Source: Lutjanus erythropterus (lineage: Eukaryota > Chordata > Actinopteri > Lutjaniformes > Lutjanidae). From it: DNA of 64,000 bases. The stretch is taken from positions 26,999,312-27,063,311 of the forward strand of contig CM034591.1 in NCBI GenBank assembly GCA_020091685.1, read 5' to 3'. The notes beneath the pieces were generated by a model. The model made no database searches. It was not told the DNA's origin and saw nothing but the letters and a program-made list of their open reading frames with translations. The stretch's first letter is position 1; each line of letters begins with the position of its first letter. Positions 37,567 through 51,668 of this stretch are shown piece after piece. Made by a program: the position numbers and the translations under genes.

Positions 37567-40500
37567 TGCGTGTAAGAGAGATATGTAATCAATATGTATA
37601 TATGTATCTACTATTGGATTTTGTGTAAACTGCTTTGGCAACATATTTTTGTTCATGCCAATAAAGTCGTTTGATTTGATTTGATTTGATTTAGACTGAC
37701 AGAGTAAGAGAGATAGAGGCATAAATAACATATAAATAGAGACCATAAGTAGGAAGCTGTTAATGGTCTTCAGCATTGGCTGGCAAGCTGATTTTTGCTG
37801 CAATCAGTAGCAAGTACAAGTGCCACACATTTAAACTCATTACTGAAGTCACATATTTGAAATACAAATAAAAGAAAATCAAATGTCAAAGTTTCAATAA
37901 AACACAACAAAATATAAAATAATAATATAATCCTACAAATACAGCAACCCTTACAAGCAAAATACAGAGAAATACTACTGCATGTCAACCTTACAGCAGA
38001 ATGAACATTACACAAAATCAGTGATCACTGTGTGTAAATTATCATGACTAAACTGCCTTTATTTCAGCTGATGTAACCCACTATGCTTTTTTTTTTTTTT
38101 TTAACAAAAAGAGTCATTCCTTGATTACTTTTGCAACCAGAGAAACCACAATGGTAACAATACATGTGTATAATTATGGAAATTCTAAATGAAATTCATA
38201 AACTGTTAATGAAACAAAAACAAAAATGTCTACTATTCCTACTTGGCTGCCACACATCTACTGTATTGCTTCACTTTTTGTCAGTTATTGTCTGTGGCTG
38301 CCTTGCAGCTTATGGTTTCCTTAGATGTTCATTTTATTTTGGTCCGTTAGGAGTGTTTCCGTTACGTCTGTGCAGAGACATATGAGTTTGCCCTAAGGTA
38401 GAGTATCCACCTTTATTATATTATAAAGTTTATTACAGACTATATAGCATTTCTCTGAGTGATTTTGAAACAAAAGAATGCAGTTTACAGTTTTGTTTGT
38501 GTGTTTGTTTTGACAAATATTGCCTCCAGCAGGTTTATTTGTCATAATGTCAATATTTGTTAGGTGTGTAGTCAACTATAACTCTATGAATGTGTGGTCC
38601 ATAACAGGACAAGCATCATACATTCCATCAGTGAGGGAATATAGCTAAGTATTAACAGCATTTAAACTAACCAGTGCAATGCATTTCCCAAATAACTTGC
38701 TGTTGGCTCATTGGTGAGGAGGGTATGTCGGTAATTTGCAGGCCTGACAGAATTAAATAAGGGAACTAAATTCCCTTGGGCTATTTCCACGACCCTTCTG
38801 GTTTTCATGTGCTAAATCTGATTTCAGATTGTACCAAGGCCTGCTAGAGGTAATCAAGTTTTACTACATGTAACAATAATTGTGAAACTCAAACTCCAGT
38901 TTCAAATTTCATGATCACATTAATAATGAAAACATAAATCGAATTGTCAAGTAGTGCACAAGCCAACCCCATAATATCCATTTAAAATATTCAGTTTTCA
39001 GTACAACATTCACATTCTGGTTGAAGCTGATGTTTTGCGGTTTATAACTCTAATATATAACTAATCTGCTCCTTTGGGGAAAGTTTCAGCATGTCATTGA
39101 TTTTATTTTACGTATAAATAATATATATGGGAGCAAGATATGTAACATACGCTCAGATTGACAACTCTAGATGATTGTGTGGCTGTTACACAAATTACCA
39201 CTATCAAACCATGTTCGGCAGATGCCTTTCTGATGTATTTCTGCTGTTTTACAGCAAGACTACCATCTGGCTGCCATAATACAATTCATACACAGAAATG
39301 ATACACAATGGAGCAGTTACTCTGAATGAAACCATGAATGACTATTAAAATTAAATGATGCAGCTCTCTTTTCTCTCTCTCAAGGCTGAAAAACATGTTA
39401 AAAAACAAGGGTTTAACAAGTTTCTTTTCCTGGCTAAATTACACACATCTCATTACTATGGTGGCTATATTTAACCTGGACTGACAGGTGGATCAGTCAG
39501 GCATACACATTCAGGTTACTGAGGGACAAGCTCATTAAACTGAAATGGCTGCAGTGCAGACGAGTCATTTGCATATGTGGTGTGGAACAGAGCTGCAGGT
39601 GACAAACCAGCAGAGGTAGAGTGCTTTGCTTATTAGACACACAAGAGACATTGTCACATGCTGCTTTATGTGCTATAGACCTAACTGACGGTGGGTTCAC
39701 ACCAGTCTTGTTTAGTCCAGTTGAACTGAACCTTGGAGCATTTACTTCCTTAGTGCAGTTTGTTGGGGTTGGTGTAAATGCTGGACTCAAACTCTGGTCT
39801 GGACCAAACAGCTATTCCCTGGTCCGGCTCAAAGGTGTGCCCTCTGTCCACTGTCAAGGTAACTCTGGAGCAGTTGATTTTCATTTGAACCAATCACAAA
39901 AGTGTAGCATTGTATGTGTAATTTTAGCAGTCAAAAAACGTTCTCTTAATTTTTTGTTGACTGGTGCACTAGTGGCTTTGGTGCCAAAATGTGCACTGGC
40001 AGGGGGCACACCTGGACACATGATAAAGTGGGAAATCCCTGCATTACTAATGTTTTTGATACCTGTTTAATTACAAGACATTCATATGCACAGTCCTCTA
40101 CACTAAGGTCTGCTGATATGAGTTCCAGATCAACACCAACAGAAAAAAGAGCCTCGTGGTGATTGATGATGATATCCAGGTAGAAACTGGGACTATATGA
40201 CCAATAATCAAACTTTCCCACTGCATGACTTTTGTTTACAATTTCTGGACTGTGAGTTTTGCCTATGTGAAAGCAACTTTGACCAGTTAGACCAACAGCT
40301 TCACTGCTCACTTTTTCCTCCGCTCAGTGTGTATTCACCGTCACTGCAGCGGTCTGCTACCTGCTGTCTCTCATGCTCATAAATCTACGCATTCTGCTAT
40401 GCTCCTCTGACCAAACAGTAGTCTGCAGTGTTTGCTAGCATAGCTTTATCATCAAGACTAAAACAAAAATAACCCTAAATGCTCTCAAATGGGGTAGAAG

Positions 40501-43500
40501 CATTTCTCTTCTTTTTTACTAGTTAATCCTTTACCTTTATCCCCCAGACACCATGTTTCTCAGCTCAGCTGCACTGCTTTGTCCACCTGTAGAAAAACTG
40601 ACCTCTGATGGTGCTGCATCACCTCAATACAGCATCTGCATATCAGTTTAATAGAAAGAGGAGCATTTGTATTTATGATGATACTGAAAATCATACTGGG
40701 ATGGCAATATGCTAAAATGTTCCAACTGGCTACCATCAGCCCATTCATTGGCAATTGGTGATATATTCTATTCTGTCCACTCTTCCCACAATAAACATTT
40801 GGTCAAATTTAATCAATCAAATCCTTAATTCACTGGCTGAAAAGACTGCAAAGACTCAAGCTCTGCGGGCTGTTTACCCATCACTCCTGACCCAGTTCAG
40901 CATGCTCTTGGTCTGGCTGAGTGGATGTGTACTGTGCCACTGGATAAGAACATGTTGGATGAGTCTGCACATTATTACTTTGGAAAAAAAAAGATGACAA
41001 ATATCTCCCCAAAAATCAGCCCATAAAAGAAAAAGAAAAAAACAAAAACAAAACAAACAAACAAAAAGCCAGCAATGGATATCCATTATCGATAGGCAAT
41101 GTATTCATCCAGTCGCCCAGCCCTAAATCATACGGTCATGAGTTCTTAATTCCCTGAACTCATTCATCAGAACCCTACCTTTCTGCTGCATTGTGCAAGG
41201 CATTGTCATTTCACTTCAGCAATAGTCAGTTTTCTCTCAAACAAAAAACTACAGTATATTACATCTTTTGTTTGCTTTTCAGGGCTCTGGACATTAGCTC
41301 TATTAATAACACTGTCCTCACAAGAGATATTTCTGAATGTGTCAACATTGCTAAAAATATATGTGTCAACAAAACTTGATTTGAAATAGAGCCAACAGGG
41401 CCAACCTGAGCATCAGACAGGTTGTAAACAAACCCTACATGTTAGTAACCCCCCCACACACACACACAAAAACAAAAAAAAAACCAAAAAAACAGTTTTC
41501 TTTTCACAGCTGTGCCTCATTGATCTCACTTCCTTGAACTCCCTCGGATGAAATGAATTCTCTCCAGCAATCAATGGCAAGGAGTCTTATTAATGCCGTT
41601 TAAGCATGTCATGACAAACGGGATCAATTGCGCTTAACAACTGGTTCACACTGAGATGCCTGACAATGAAGCAAGCATACTGATATATATGTACGTATAT
41701 TATCTGTTACACAGTAGATTTGTCAGATATCAGCTGCACAAGGCGTCACTGACAGGGAACAGTGAAAAACATTATAAAGAGCTCTGACTTATGTGGGCAG
41801 AGACAACAAGTAAGACAACTGGTAAAGCAAGACAAACACATTTTTGTACTTGTTCCAGACTTGTGAGGACCATCAGTGACATAATACATTAACATACCCC
41901 AAAATGTCCTCACTTGGCAAAACCGTCCTCATTATGTAGGTCTAAACTGAAATGGGTCCTCACAAAGATAGATGTACAAGAACACACCCACACATATGCA
42001 CACATTTTATGAGGTAACATGGAAAGGGGTTTTAAATCCTGTTGACCTTAGGCAGTCTCACCCTGAATTTAATTTACACATGTTTAAAAAAGTGGGTGGT
42101 CCTGGCACAGGGCACTGAATTCAGATAAGTAGTGGGGGATGCAGTAAATGTGTTTCCCAATGAAAATGTCTCTCTGTCCTTCACCTGTACCAGCTGACTG
42201 TAATGTATGTATTAATAATGGTCATTATAAAAGGAAGAAATCTTGTTAAACAGTTATTTAAATACAAGGAATATCTACAGGGTTTCATTGTTTTAAATTG
42301 CTGCCCCCCACCCCCAATGCTTCCTAGCTACAAAGCATATTTCAAAAAAATGTACAAGTTGGCTGTACAAAGAATGAAAAGGCAATGAAGCCAATAAAGA
42401 TTATTATATCAGTGCAGATACCTGATATTGTTGGAAGAGACAAAAATCCTTTCAAAGCGAGACCTATTCACCCAACCTGCCAACTAATTCTTCTCTTGTT
42501 TATTCAGAGCTGACAGCTCAGTGTGTTTAAAAGAGCATTTAACTTCATTTTATACTTTATAATGTCATTGAGAGACAGACAAAGCCGAAATGAGGGACTC
42601 AAAGGTGGACCAAATATGTCACTCTCAATAAAGTTGAAGCAAATCTGTCAGACTTAATAGAAAGCCTTTCACCTCTCGTGGTAGTAATGCATAGTTAAAT
42701 ATAACATGGCATGTCTGAATATGACAATTTAAACATAAGTGCTGACTCACCGAGGAGACATACTGGATTTCCCGGCAGAGTTTTGTCTCCCTTGGAAAAT
42801 CTGCCAGATCCAGGAAGTTGTCCACAACCACTTGGCCAATAATGTCGTGGCGTGAAAAACGGTCGAAGTCATAGACACTGAAGTGCAGCTTACGAGTGGG
42901 AAGCTCAGAGTATGCCACCGGAAACAGGAAGACCTCATCAAACACAGGGTTCAGCGTCTTGCGGTGCACCTTTGTCTGGTGCTTGGTCATACGATCAGGG
43001 AGCAGGTAGATCTTAACATAAGGGTCGGAGGTACCAGAGAAGTCCTTGGCTGGGAGGTCCTCTGCCTTGTGGATCTTAACTATTAACTGTTCCAGGTCGC
43101 AGTCAAATTTGAGGATAAGGTGGAGGCGACCACAGCCCCCTCCCCTGCGACTGCCTTCATCTCCCTCAAGGGAGCGCTGTTTGTAGAGCTCAGGTTTGAG
43201 GCGACCGAGGCCCAGGCCCATTCCAGTGAGGGAGTCCTGCCTTTGGAACTGGGCCACATTGAAGTCTGGGTTAGATAGGTTCATGTGTCTGCGAATTGAC
43301 CCTTGTCTGTGGGAAGAGGAAATTAAGAACAAACATCATAATACTACATCAGCTGGACATGTAGGCATTTGCATCCGTATATCCTAGTGCCAGAGCTGCA
43401 TGCCAATACAGGAAGTACTGTCTCCTTATGAAACCAAAAACTTCCTATCACGATTATAGCAACCAAAATTGTTATTGTCTTAACCATAATTTCATTGCCA

Positions 43501-46500
43501 TAATCACAGTCTTTTCGCTAACTTTAAAGATACCATAGGAAATGGACATAGATAGTAGAAAGCAACTATTTGGAAAATGTTGGCTTTGGACATAAAAAAG
43601 TTGGCAATGAACAAGCTATTGCATAATCATCAAATATTAATGTTTTTGTCTGGCAGTGGTGTTGAGAGCCATGCAGAAGAACACTAATCAGTTCCAACAT
43701 CACTGAGTGTAAGAGTTGGACAGAAGTAGAAGTGTTAACAAGTTTCTCAAGGAAAAATCTGGTAGTTCTGACTAAGACAAAGAAATGAACAAATATCTTA
43801 TACTGACCCAATTTCAGACATGTGTCCAGAGGGTGGAGGTTCAGTGGTCTGTCTCTGCATACGAGGGTTGGTGTGAACCCCATTTTCCCGGCTTTTACAC
43901 TGAGCATCCAGTGGGATGTCTGGAGATGTATGACTGATCTTCATAGCTGCCTCTGGAGTGGCCAAGACCACAGGTGGTGGTGACACAGGAGTCACTGGAG
44001 CTTCCACTGATACCACCGATGCCACAGGTGTGGGCTCTCTGGCCATGGAGCACTGTGACGACTCACGGCGGTTGTGCACCGGGGGGTCCACGGCTGTGTA
44101 AACTGGCTGCCTGGGTGCAGGCTGCGAGGGCAGAGGGCTCATGGTGGGGTTGAGGTGCCCGTGGGCCTCCTTCGTGGTGGGGGAAAGCCCACGCTCCCTC
44201 CATGGTATCCAACAGAGCTTCCACGAGACAAAGAGGGAGACCCCAAACAGGGCCAAGCCACAGGCAGTCACTACCAGTGACAACAGACTCACCGATATGT
44301 CTGAGAGGGTGAATAGAGAGACAGGAAGTAAGGATCTGATAATGAATTCAGTTTTGTTTTGTTATAGTTATATATTGCCCTAACCATCATTAACAACTTT
44401 TATAAATTAGGTAGTGTGAAATTTTTATTGGCATCATTATTATTTTTTCACACCCAGGGAGTAAGCTGGTTTTACACTCACCTGTGGTGTCACAGTAGGA
44501 GAATGTCGGTACCACTTAAGACCAATAAGACTGTATAATTGATTAAGAAATTGTTAATTTTGCCATTATGTTGTAAAGTCCTTATAAATCATTAATAAGC
44601 TGTTACAACACAGTAGGTGAAAAAAAGAAAACTGTGACCTGTTTCTTGCCAAATAGTGAACCTACAATTACCTGTTAAGCCTCAGATCACATTGCTTGTT
44701 TAGCTTACTTTGTCTTCTCCATTAGCTGCATTTATACAGCTTCATTGCATATTTGTTAATGTGTAACTAGCATTTAACTCCTGTAAGCATATGTTAACAG
44801 TCTAAAAGTTTCATTGGGCATATCAAATTATTAGATTCATACACTTCATACACTAATTTTGTTTACCTATCACAGGTGTTGATATGACATAAGTAATTAA
44901 TAAATGGTGATGTATTTTACACTTAACGATTAGACTCCCTGTTGCCATTTATAAATGGTAATAAGATTAATTAGTAGTAAGAAGTAACTGAGATTGCTAA
45001 AAAAAAAGATTCTGTTTATCGACCTGCTATCGGTCTGTGCCTATAGATGCAAGTTGAATGCATGCATGTCTTTCCATCTCTGAATGCATTTGTCTCATTA
45101 AAGAATATGTCGAGCATTATTCTCAGTCACTCAGCCATTGCTAAGTTGCTTGACTAGCAGGTGAATTGCACAAACTGTGTCAGTCTTGTAACCATCACCT
45201 CACTCTGGCAAATGCTATGCAATAAATGCTTTTCAAGGACGGGATACTTTCTGTTGTCACACTGAAGTAGTCTACGTAAACCACAACATATTCAAGAAAC
45301 CAGCAAAGAGACCACTGTCATTATGGTTACCTAGCTAATGTTAGCTTTGCTCAGTGTTTCCATTGATAATATTTATGTATGGTAAATAGCATTTGACACA
45401 ACTCTGCTATGAAGAATGCAGGAGGCCACTCAAAGAATCTTAATGGAGAATCGTTAAGATCTGAAATTGATAAGCAGAATTGGAAACATAATAGTTAAAA
45501 AACCAAATGATATCCAACCCTAATTTGAAACCATTTATAAATTATATATAAGCACAGTCTGTAAAGTGTTGCCAGAATAATAAATTATGCTTCTTTGCAC
45601 TACCTTAGCAAAAAACTTGATTTATTATAACAGTGGAGTTAGCTTTCTGTGGGATTTTCTCCCTTTGCTTTTTTTATTGTTACCAAGAATCCTTGACAAG
45701 ATTAATTAGGATTAACTACATTTATTTAATTATCCTCTGGAGCCTCACATCTGTCTCCCAAGTGTATTGTGCCCTATGCTGTTTCCAGTCCTCTGCTGAT
45801 AACAGAGGACTAGTGTGTTGAAACAAAAGCAGCAGTGAATGTTTGCCCAGGAGTTGAGCTGGTATTTTATTTACAGCAATTTAAAATGTTTAAAACAGTT
45901 TTGGAAAGGGGGAGATTTAAAGTGTTAAATTAAATTGAGGTTACAACCTCTTTATATTGAATCTGTGGTTACAACTGTGTTACTGTGTAAATAAATGAAA
46001 CCGAGGGAAAATGGCCAGCTGGTCAGCATCAGCATTGAAAAGTAGAGACCAGCTTATTTGATTTGTCAAGTAGAAAGGAAAAGCTGGATAGCCATCAACA
46101 TATAATCAAGATATAACAGAGCTGAAGTAACCTTTAAAGTTGTCAGATTTAGAAAAGAAATTGATTGGGGGAAAAAGCACAGAAAAAAAAAACTGCCTGC
46201 CTTTCCAACCTCATAAGAGTTTATTTCAGCTCATTTTATGAAGCACACACCAGCAAATTGAAGATGTCTGTGTAACAGATTGGTAAAATTAGGGTTTGTG
46301 TTATTTAGCCATGTTATTAAACCTAACCAGACCCACCGAGTTGTCTGTAGAAGGAGCAGAGATGTTGCAGCAAAAAAACTGCTAAGGTAACTATCATGCA
46401 CAACACTTATGTTTTATGTTAATGTACTTGTGGGCAGGAGCAGAAGCAGTGGCTGTGGGAGTATAAAAGTTTTACTGGAGTATCACGCCAGGCTTTAGTC

Positions 46501-49500
46501 TGTCAAGCAAGAGTTTCTGGTTTCAAAGCATGACACTGAATATTCCTGCAGTGCATTTGTTGACACCAGCACAGGGTGTGTGAGAGTCACCATGGAAAGG
46601 GAGGTGAGGTGTGAACCGACAGAGTCATCAAGGGCTTTCTGAATCATCTCTATTTGTTCACAAGAAGTGGGTGACTTTCCCTAAGAGAATTCCTTTTTGA
46701 AAGATAAATCATAGAAACTGCTGCAACACAAGAAGGTGGTCCAATCTATGAGTTTATGCAATATTCTTTTTTACCTGTTAAAGGAATTTATATCATCACG
46801 GTAAATAGGGGAAGAATGCAATTATTAACATTTAATAATTGTGTTCTGAATTTGCTTTACATCCTCATTATCCAGGGTCCCACATTCTTCACTGCTCCAT
46901 GTGTAACCAAGCCAAGCATTTTTTACTTGAAACACTTTTCTTTTCTCCTGACTTCAGTAAAAGCCAATGTTCAGGGTATTGAAAATGATAACCCCCCCCC
47001 CCCAAGTCTTTTCCAAAAGCCTCCCCTTTTGGTAGGGATTATCTTGTATAAAAAGTATTATCAACATCAATCCCAGATGTAGAACATACGGAAATCTACA
47101 GCTATGTTTTCCCTGAGACTCCAAATGGAAGTTATACCTAATTTTCCATAGCAGACTTGTGAAACATCTCATTAGTTTAAAAACATTTATGAGCAATTCA
47201 AAATCCAAAACTAAACAATAGGGCTAAATTGTGTTTGGCAATTGTACATAGGAAATAGTATATTAAACACAGTAATACTTGCATTTAAAGCGTCATTGTT
47301 TGTGTTCCTGTGAGACCATGAATCTACTGTGATGTATACGTTTAAACATCAATTCATGTGTTGGCTTTTCTTGAGTCTGTTTGACTTGACTTTGGCACAT
47401 CAGTCTGGCAAGTTAGGGACTGGCATCTGTGCTACAACAGGGCTATCCGCTTGAAGGTTGTCTCTAACTGAAGACGACCTTAGATTATGTCAAGCAGCTG
47501 TAAAACGGCGGATATACTCTTTATTTCCCATAAATTCTTCACAATAAAAGTCCCCATATTATTTTGTTATCTTTAAGCTTTTGGGTCAGGCCACACTCCG
47601 GAGAAGGTCCATTTTGTGCATGACATGGCACAGCTAGGTGTGTTAAAAGTGGCAATAGAAGTGCAAATCAGTGTGGCATGGTTTGACTCAGCTCAGCTCA
47701 AATGATTCAGCGTATGATCGAGTGCCACACAGCAAACCCCATTAAACTGTCATAGGACTTCAGATTGGTCTCATAATCATGCATACCATCAAATTTCTTC
47801 AGCACAGAATTCACCTGCTTGCAGATAAAGTAGATCACTCAATCTGCCCCTAGAGGTCTGATTGTGGTTTGTCCATGGTGGCTTTTCCATCTCAATTCAG
47901 CTTTAACCTCCCAAGTTGTCAATCATATCGTTGACTTTAGCCATTAGCCGTTAGATGCAGTAGCCAAGTGGCATATTGAAAGTGAAAGCATAAATGTATA
48001 ATAAATGTAAATATATTTTATGCATTTCATGTCACATTCGAGAGCCACACAAAAGGTTTCTGAGGACCACTGTTGGCCCACTATGAGAACTCCTGCCATG
48101 AGCCATGAGGTATCTGTAGTGCACAACTGAAAAACACTCAACCTGAACAGGATTTATAACAAGAAATAAAAAAAGGTGCCCCCCTGGTTAGTGTCACAAA
48201 ATAAACACTGTAGATGACTATAAATAATTGTATAAAAATATTGTTAAGTGTTTGTTGTTGTGAATATTTGAGTGAGTGCTGAGTTTGTTATCACTCACTT
48301 GAAGGTAAAGACTGGGAAGCAGCCCAGAAGACTGTTTTCATGAACAACTCATATCAGCTGAAAGACTTCATCAGTACAGTTTAGGTCAGCATATAGGTCA
48401 CATTACCATAAGGATGGAGTAGCCTACATTTCTGAGATTATTTTTTTTAAAGACCCTCTCACTATGTGTCACTTATCAAAGGCATGCACATTCTATATGG
48501 TGTGCCTCCTCACTCTCTGCGCTCCTACGCATGCTTGAGTTTTTCTGAGGCAAAAAAAGATTTAGTGATGATTACTGTAATCACTCAACAAGATAACAGC
48601 AGAACTGAGTGCAGTTCACAACATGACTAACTGTTATCTAGCTCCAACAATGTCTGCACATGAGCAATATGTTATCCGGTGCATCTTAATTAAATCTAAT
48701 CTTAAGCAGCACCTTTCACAAACATCCACTGGAGGGGAAAATACAGACAGGTGCTTTGCAATTAACAGATAATGATAGTGTGGTAAAATAATAACTAGCA
48801 TTACAAATATTAGTCTGAACCTTAAAGGGCTTTAATACAAGCCTACCCTGTTTGGTTATCAAGAGCAAAGGGTGCCATGCACTGCAATTTCCATGCATAA
48901 GTGTCCTTTTTAATTGTTTCTCACCTAGTTTTGCCCTCTAATCATCTTTTTGTATAGGTCCAGATTTTTTTCACGTCTACCTTAACACAATACTCATACT
49001 GTATATCAATTGAAGGAGAACTGTAATCATTCCTTCTCTCCAAAGTGAAGTGACCATGAAGGAATTCCTTCTACTGTGCTACATAGCAAAATGTAGGGAA
49101 TCTACAGTCCACACTCTGTGCAAAAATGCATTGTTAACTTCAGTCAAAGCTAAAATGGGGCTTCAGCAGCCCGAGATAGGCAAATTAAATCGGTATCTCT
49201 CAACATTATGGCCCTTTGGGTACAAAATTCCCTAATGCTTCCTTTGACAGCCTTTAAAGCTGAGCTATGGCTGATGGATACAGACACAATGAAGGAATTT
49301 TGTTCTAAAAAAAGAGAAACTTTGGACAGTAGCCACTTGATTTGGCTAACTGAGACTGCTGACGCATCACATTAGCTTTGTCTGAACTATGTGATGCAGT
49401 TTTGTACAGAGTACGGCAGAGTTCCAATCACATCACGACTTGTACAGACAGAAGCAATGATTGCAGCGAGCAGTAACTCTTTCGATGTGCATTCTGTACT

Positions 49501-49978
49501 ATAAATACTATTCTGTTTTTATGTCAAATTTATCTATAATGCTGAATTAATAATCTCATATAGCAATAATCTTGTAACTTGTGGTAGATGTTCACATGTG
49601 TAATTGTTCACTGGATCATGTCTGACCAATATTAGGGATACCTTGCAAAGTAATACATTACTGCTTGTAATGTTGTCACATTTGAAGTAGTGTTACATGT
49701 AAAATGTTCTCTAATTAAATTGCTGACCTTTAGTGCAAATGTTGTTACTTGTGTTACATATTCATTGTTTTTCTGTATTTTCATGTGATGCTAAATAATG
49801 ATGACAAACCAAAATGAAAAATAAGTCTATTCTTAGCTAATTGAACACTGTTTTATTATAATGTTAATATTCATGTGCAAGAGTGAACTGTTGCCCAGCA
49901 ACAGCTGCTGTGGGAGAAGACGGTTTGAGGCTGGGAGGACAGGCATTGTATTTTTCATTACACATATATATCTATATA

Positions 49979-50025
<47 letters not shown>

Positions 50026-51597
50026 GCTTACCATTTACTGTATTGAAATATCTTCAGTCTTTGAGGTAAATCTGAAATCTGGTCCAGGCAGCAAAAGTCC
50101 AGGCTTCTGCACAGTGTTTTTTTTAATAGCATCAGTCTGCTGTATCATTCTAACCATGGCTATTATTGGCTAAGCCTCGTTCTGTGCGAGGGCAGAGATA
50201 TAGACTTGTGCCCAGTTTATCTGCTGACTGTGCAACGTGCTATTAGCTGCCCACAGTAATAAAGCAAAGAGATCCATGTATGTACAGTCCATGATGAAAA
50301 TTTGTATGGAAAATAATAACTCAAAAGAGATGTAATTACCGTGTAGTCAGTGTAATTACTTTAATCATAGTCTTGAGTAAAATTATCCTGTTTTGGTAAA
50401 GAAGGACTAATTATTGTGTTTCCTAAATAAATACCCTCACATTGTTTAGCACAGTGTGTCACTTTGTTAGCCAACAAACTTCCAGATTTCAAGAGAACTG
50501 CATGCTGATATTAAATAGTTTCAACAAAGGTAATAATCATAATAAACCTAATAAGAATCACATCAACTAGATGTTCTACCTATGAGCACTAGAATAGAGA
50601 ATGTGCATATATATTAAAAATAATGTCTTTTTTGTATGAGTTGAGAAGCTTGTATTTTTTTCAGCTGACTTTATAATGAGCTTGGACAATTCAGCAAACC
50701 CACCAGTGGCTTGAAAAGATAGCAGCAAACAATAATTTGTTTGGACTCTAATTATTACTGTCACACTAACACATAGGTGTATAGTCATAGTGATATGGTG
50801 ATATGCAGTGATATATGCAATGACAGTGATATGGTGGATGCAGTAACAGGTAGTGTCTGAAAACACCCTAATGACTAAACTCACAGCTTCACAGTAAAAC
50901 CAAATGCATGATTTTTAGTTGGCAATGCCCTGGATCATTTTTATTTAGAATTTTACTAATCCCCTTCTGTGACACCAACCCAGTCTCTGTAATCTGCACA
51001 CAATTAACTCGACTTTACACATTCAAATTGCATGCATTGGATAGGCCAAATTCCAAACTTTGCTATATAAAAACCAGCAATATGTCACCTTGCTCACAGT
51101 AGCATTATATATTGCAATACTGAATGGTGGCCCCTGTGTCACGATATGTATCATATTACCAGATTATTGCCAATACACAGCCCTAATCTGGACCCATCTG
51201 CTATCCACAGAAGTTAAGGGTAAGGTATCACTTGCATGCAAAATTAGTCTTTTGCATGTGCACTGCAAGAAAATTGCACACAGATAGCAAATTTCACAGA
51301 TTCAAGAGACTGGACTGGTGTCACAGCTGGCAGAAGTATGGTTTAATAATATGAAGATAGTCTTAGTGTCGTGTTGTGGAGCGGTTGCTATTCCCTGACT
51401 TTAATGAGGATTGCTCTTTAAATCTAATTCAGCCATTAACATGCATATTAGTTAAAAGTACATGAAGCCCAATATGCCACACCACATTTAAAGGCTTTTT
51501 GGTTTCAGTCACAACAAATCTCAAAAGACTTTGGTAATAATAGTTTTGCATTTTGCTTTACCTATCCTCCAAATCCAACAGCCTAATAGTGGACTGC

Positions 51598-51668
<71 letters not shown>

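Larger units (their letters stand above)
30570..42750. other. syt9 intron 3
   Basis: About 12.2 kb separating the C2A and C2B exons. It holds the Tc1-like remnant, the SINE, retroelement tails, a (TG)n and AT-rich repeats. No extra coding exon recognised. Confidence 0.75.

Noticed and set aside
37303..37803. 166-codon minus-strand frame containing an HTHTHT run
   Set aside because: The run is the translated (TG)n microsatellite and the rest is retroelement tail. No coding support.
39621..40070. 149-codon plus-strand open frame
   Set aside because: It runs through a dispersed fish repeat (GGTTCACACCAG type) and shows no protein-family signature.
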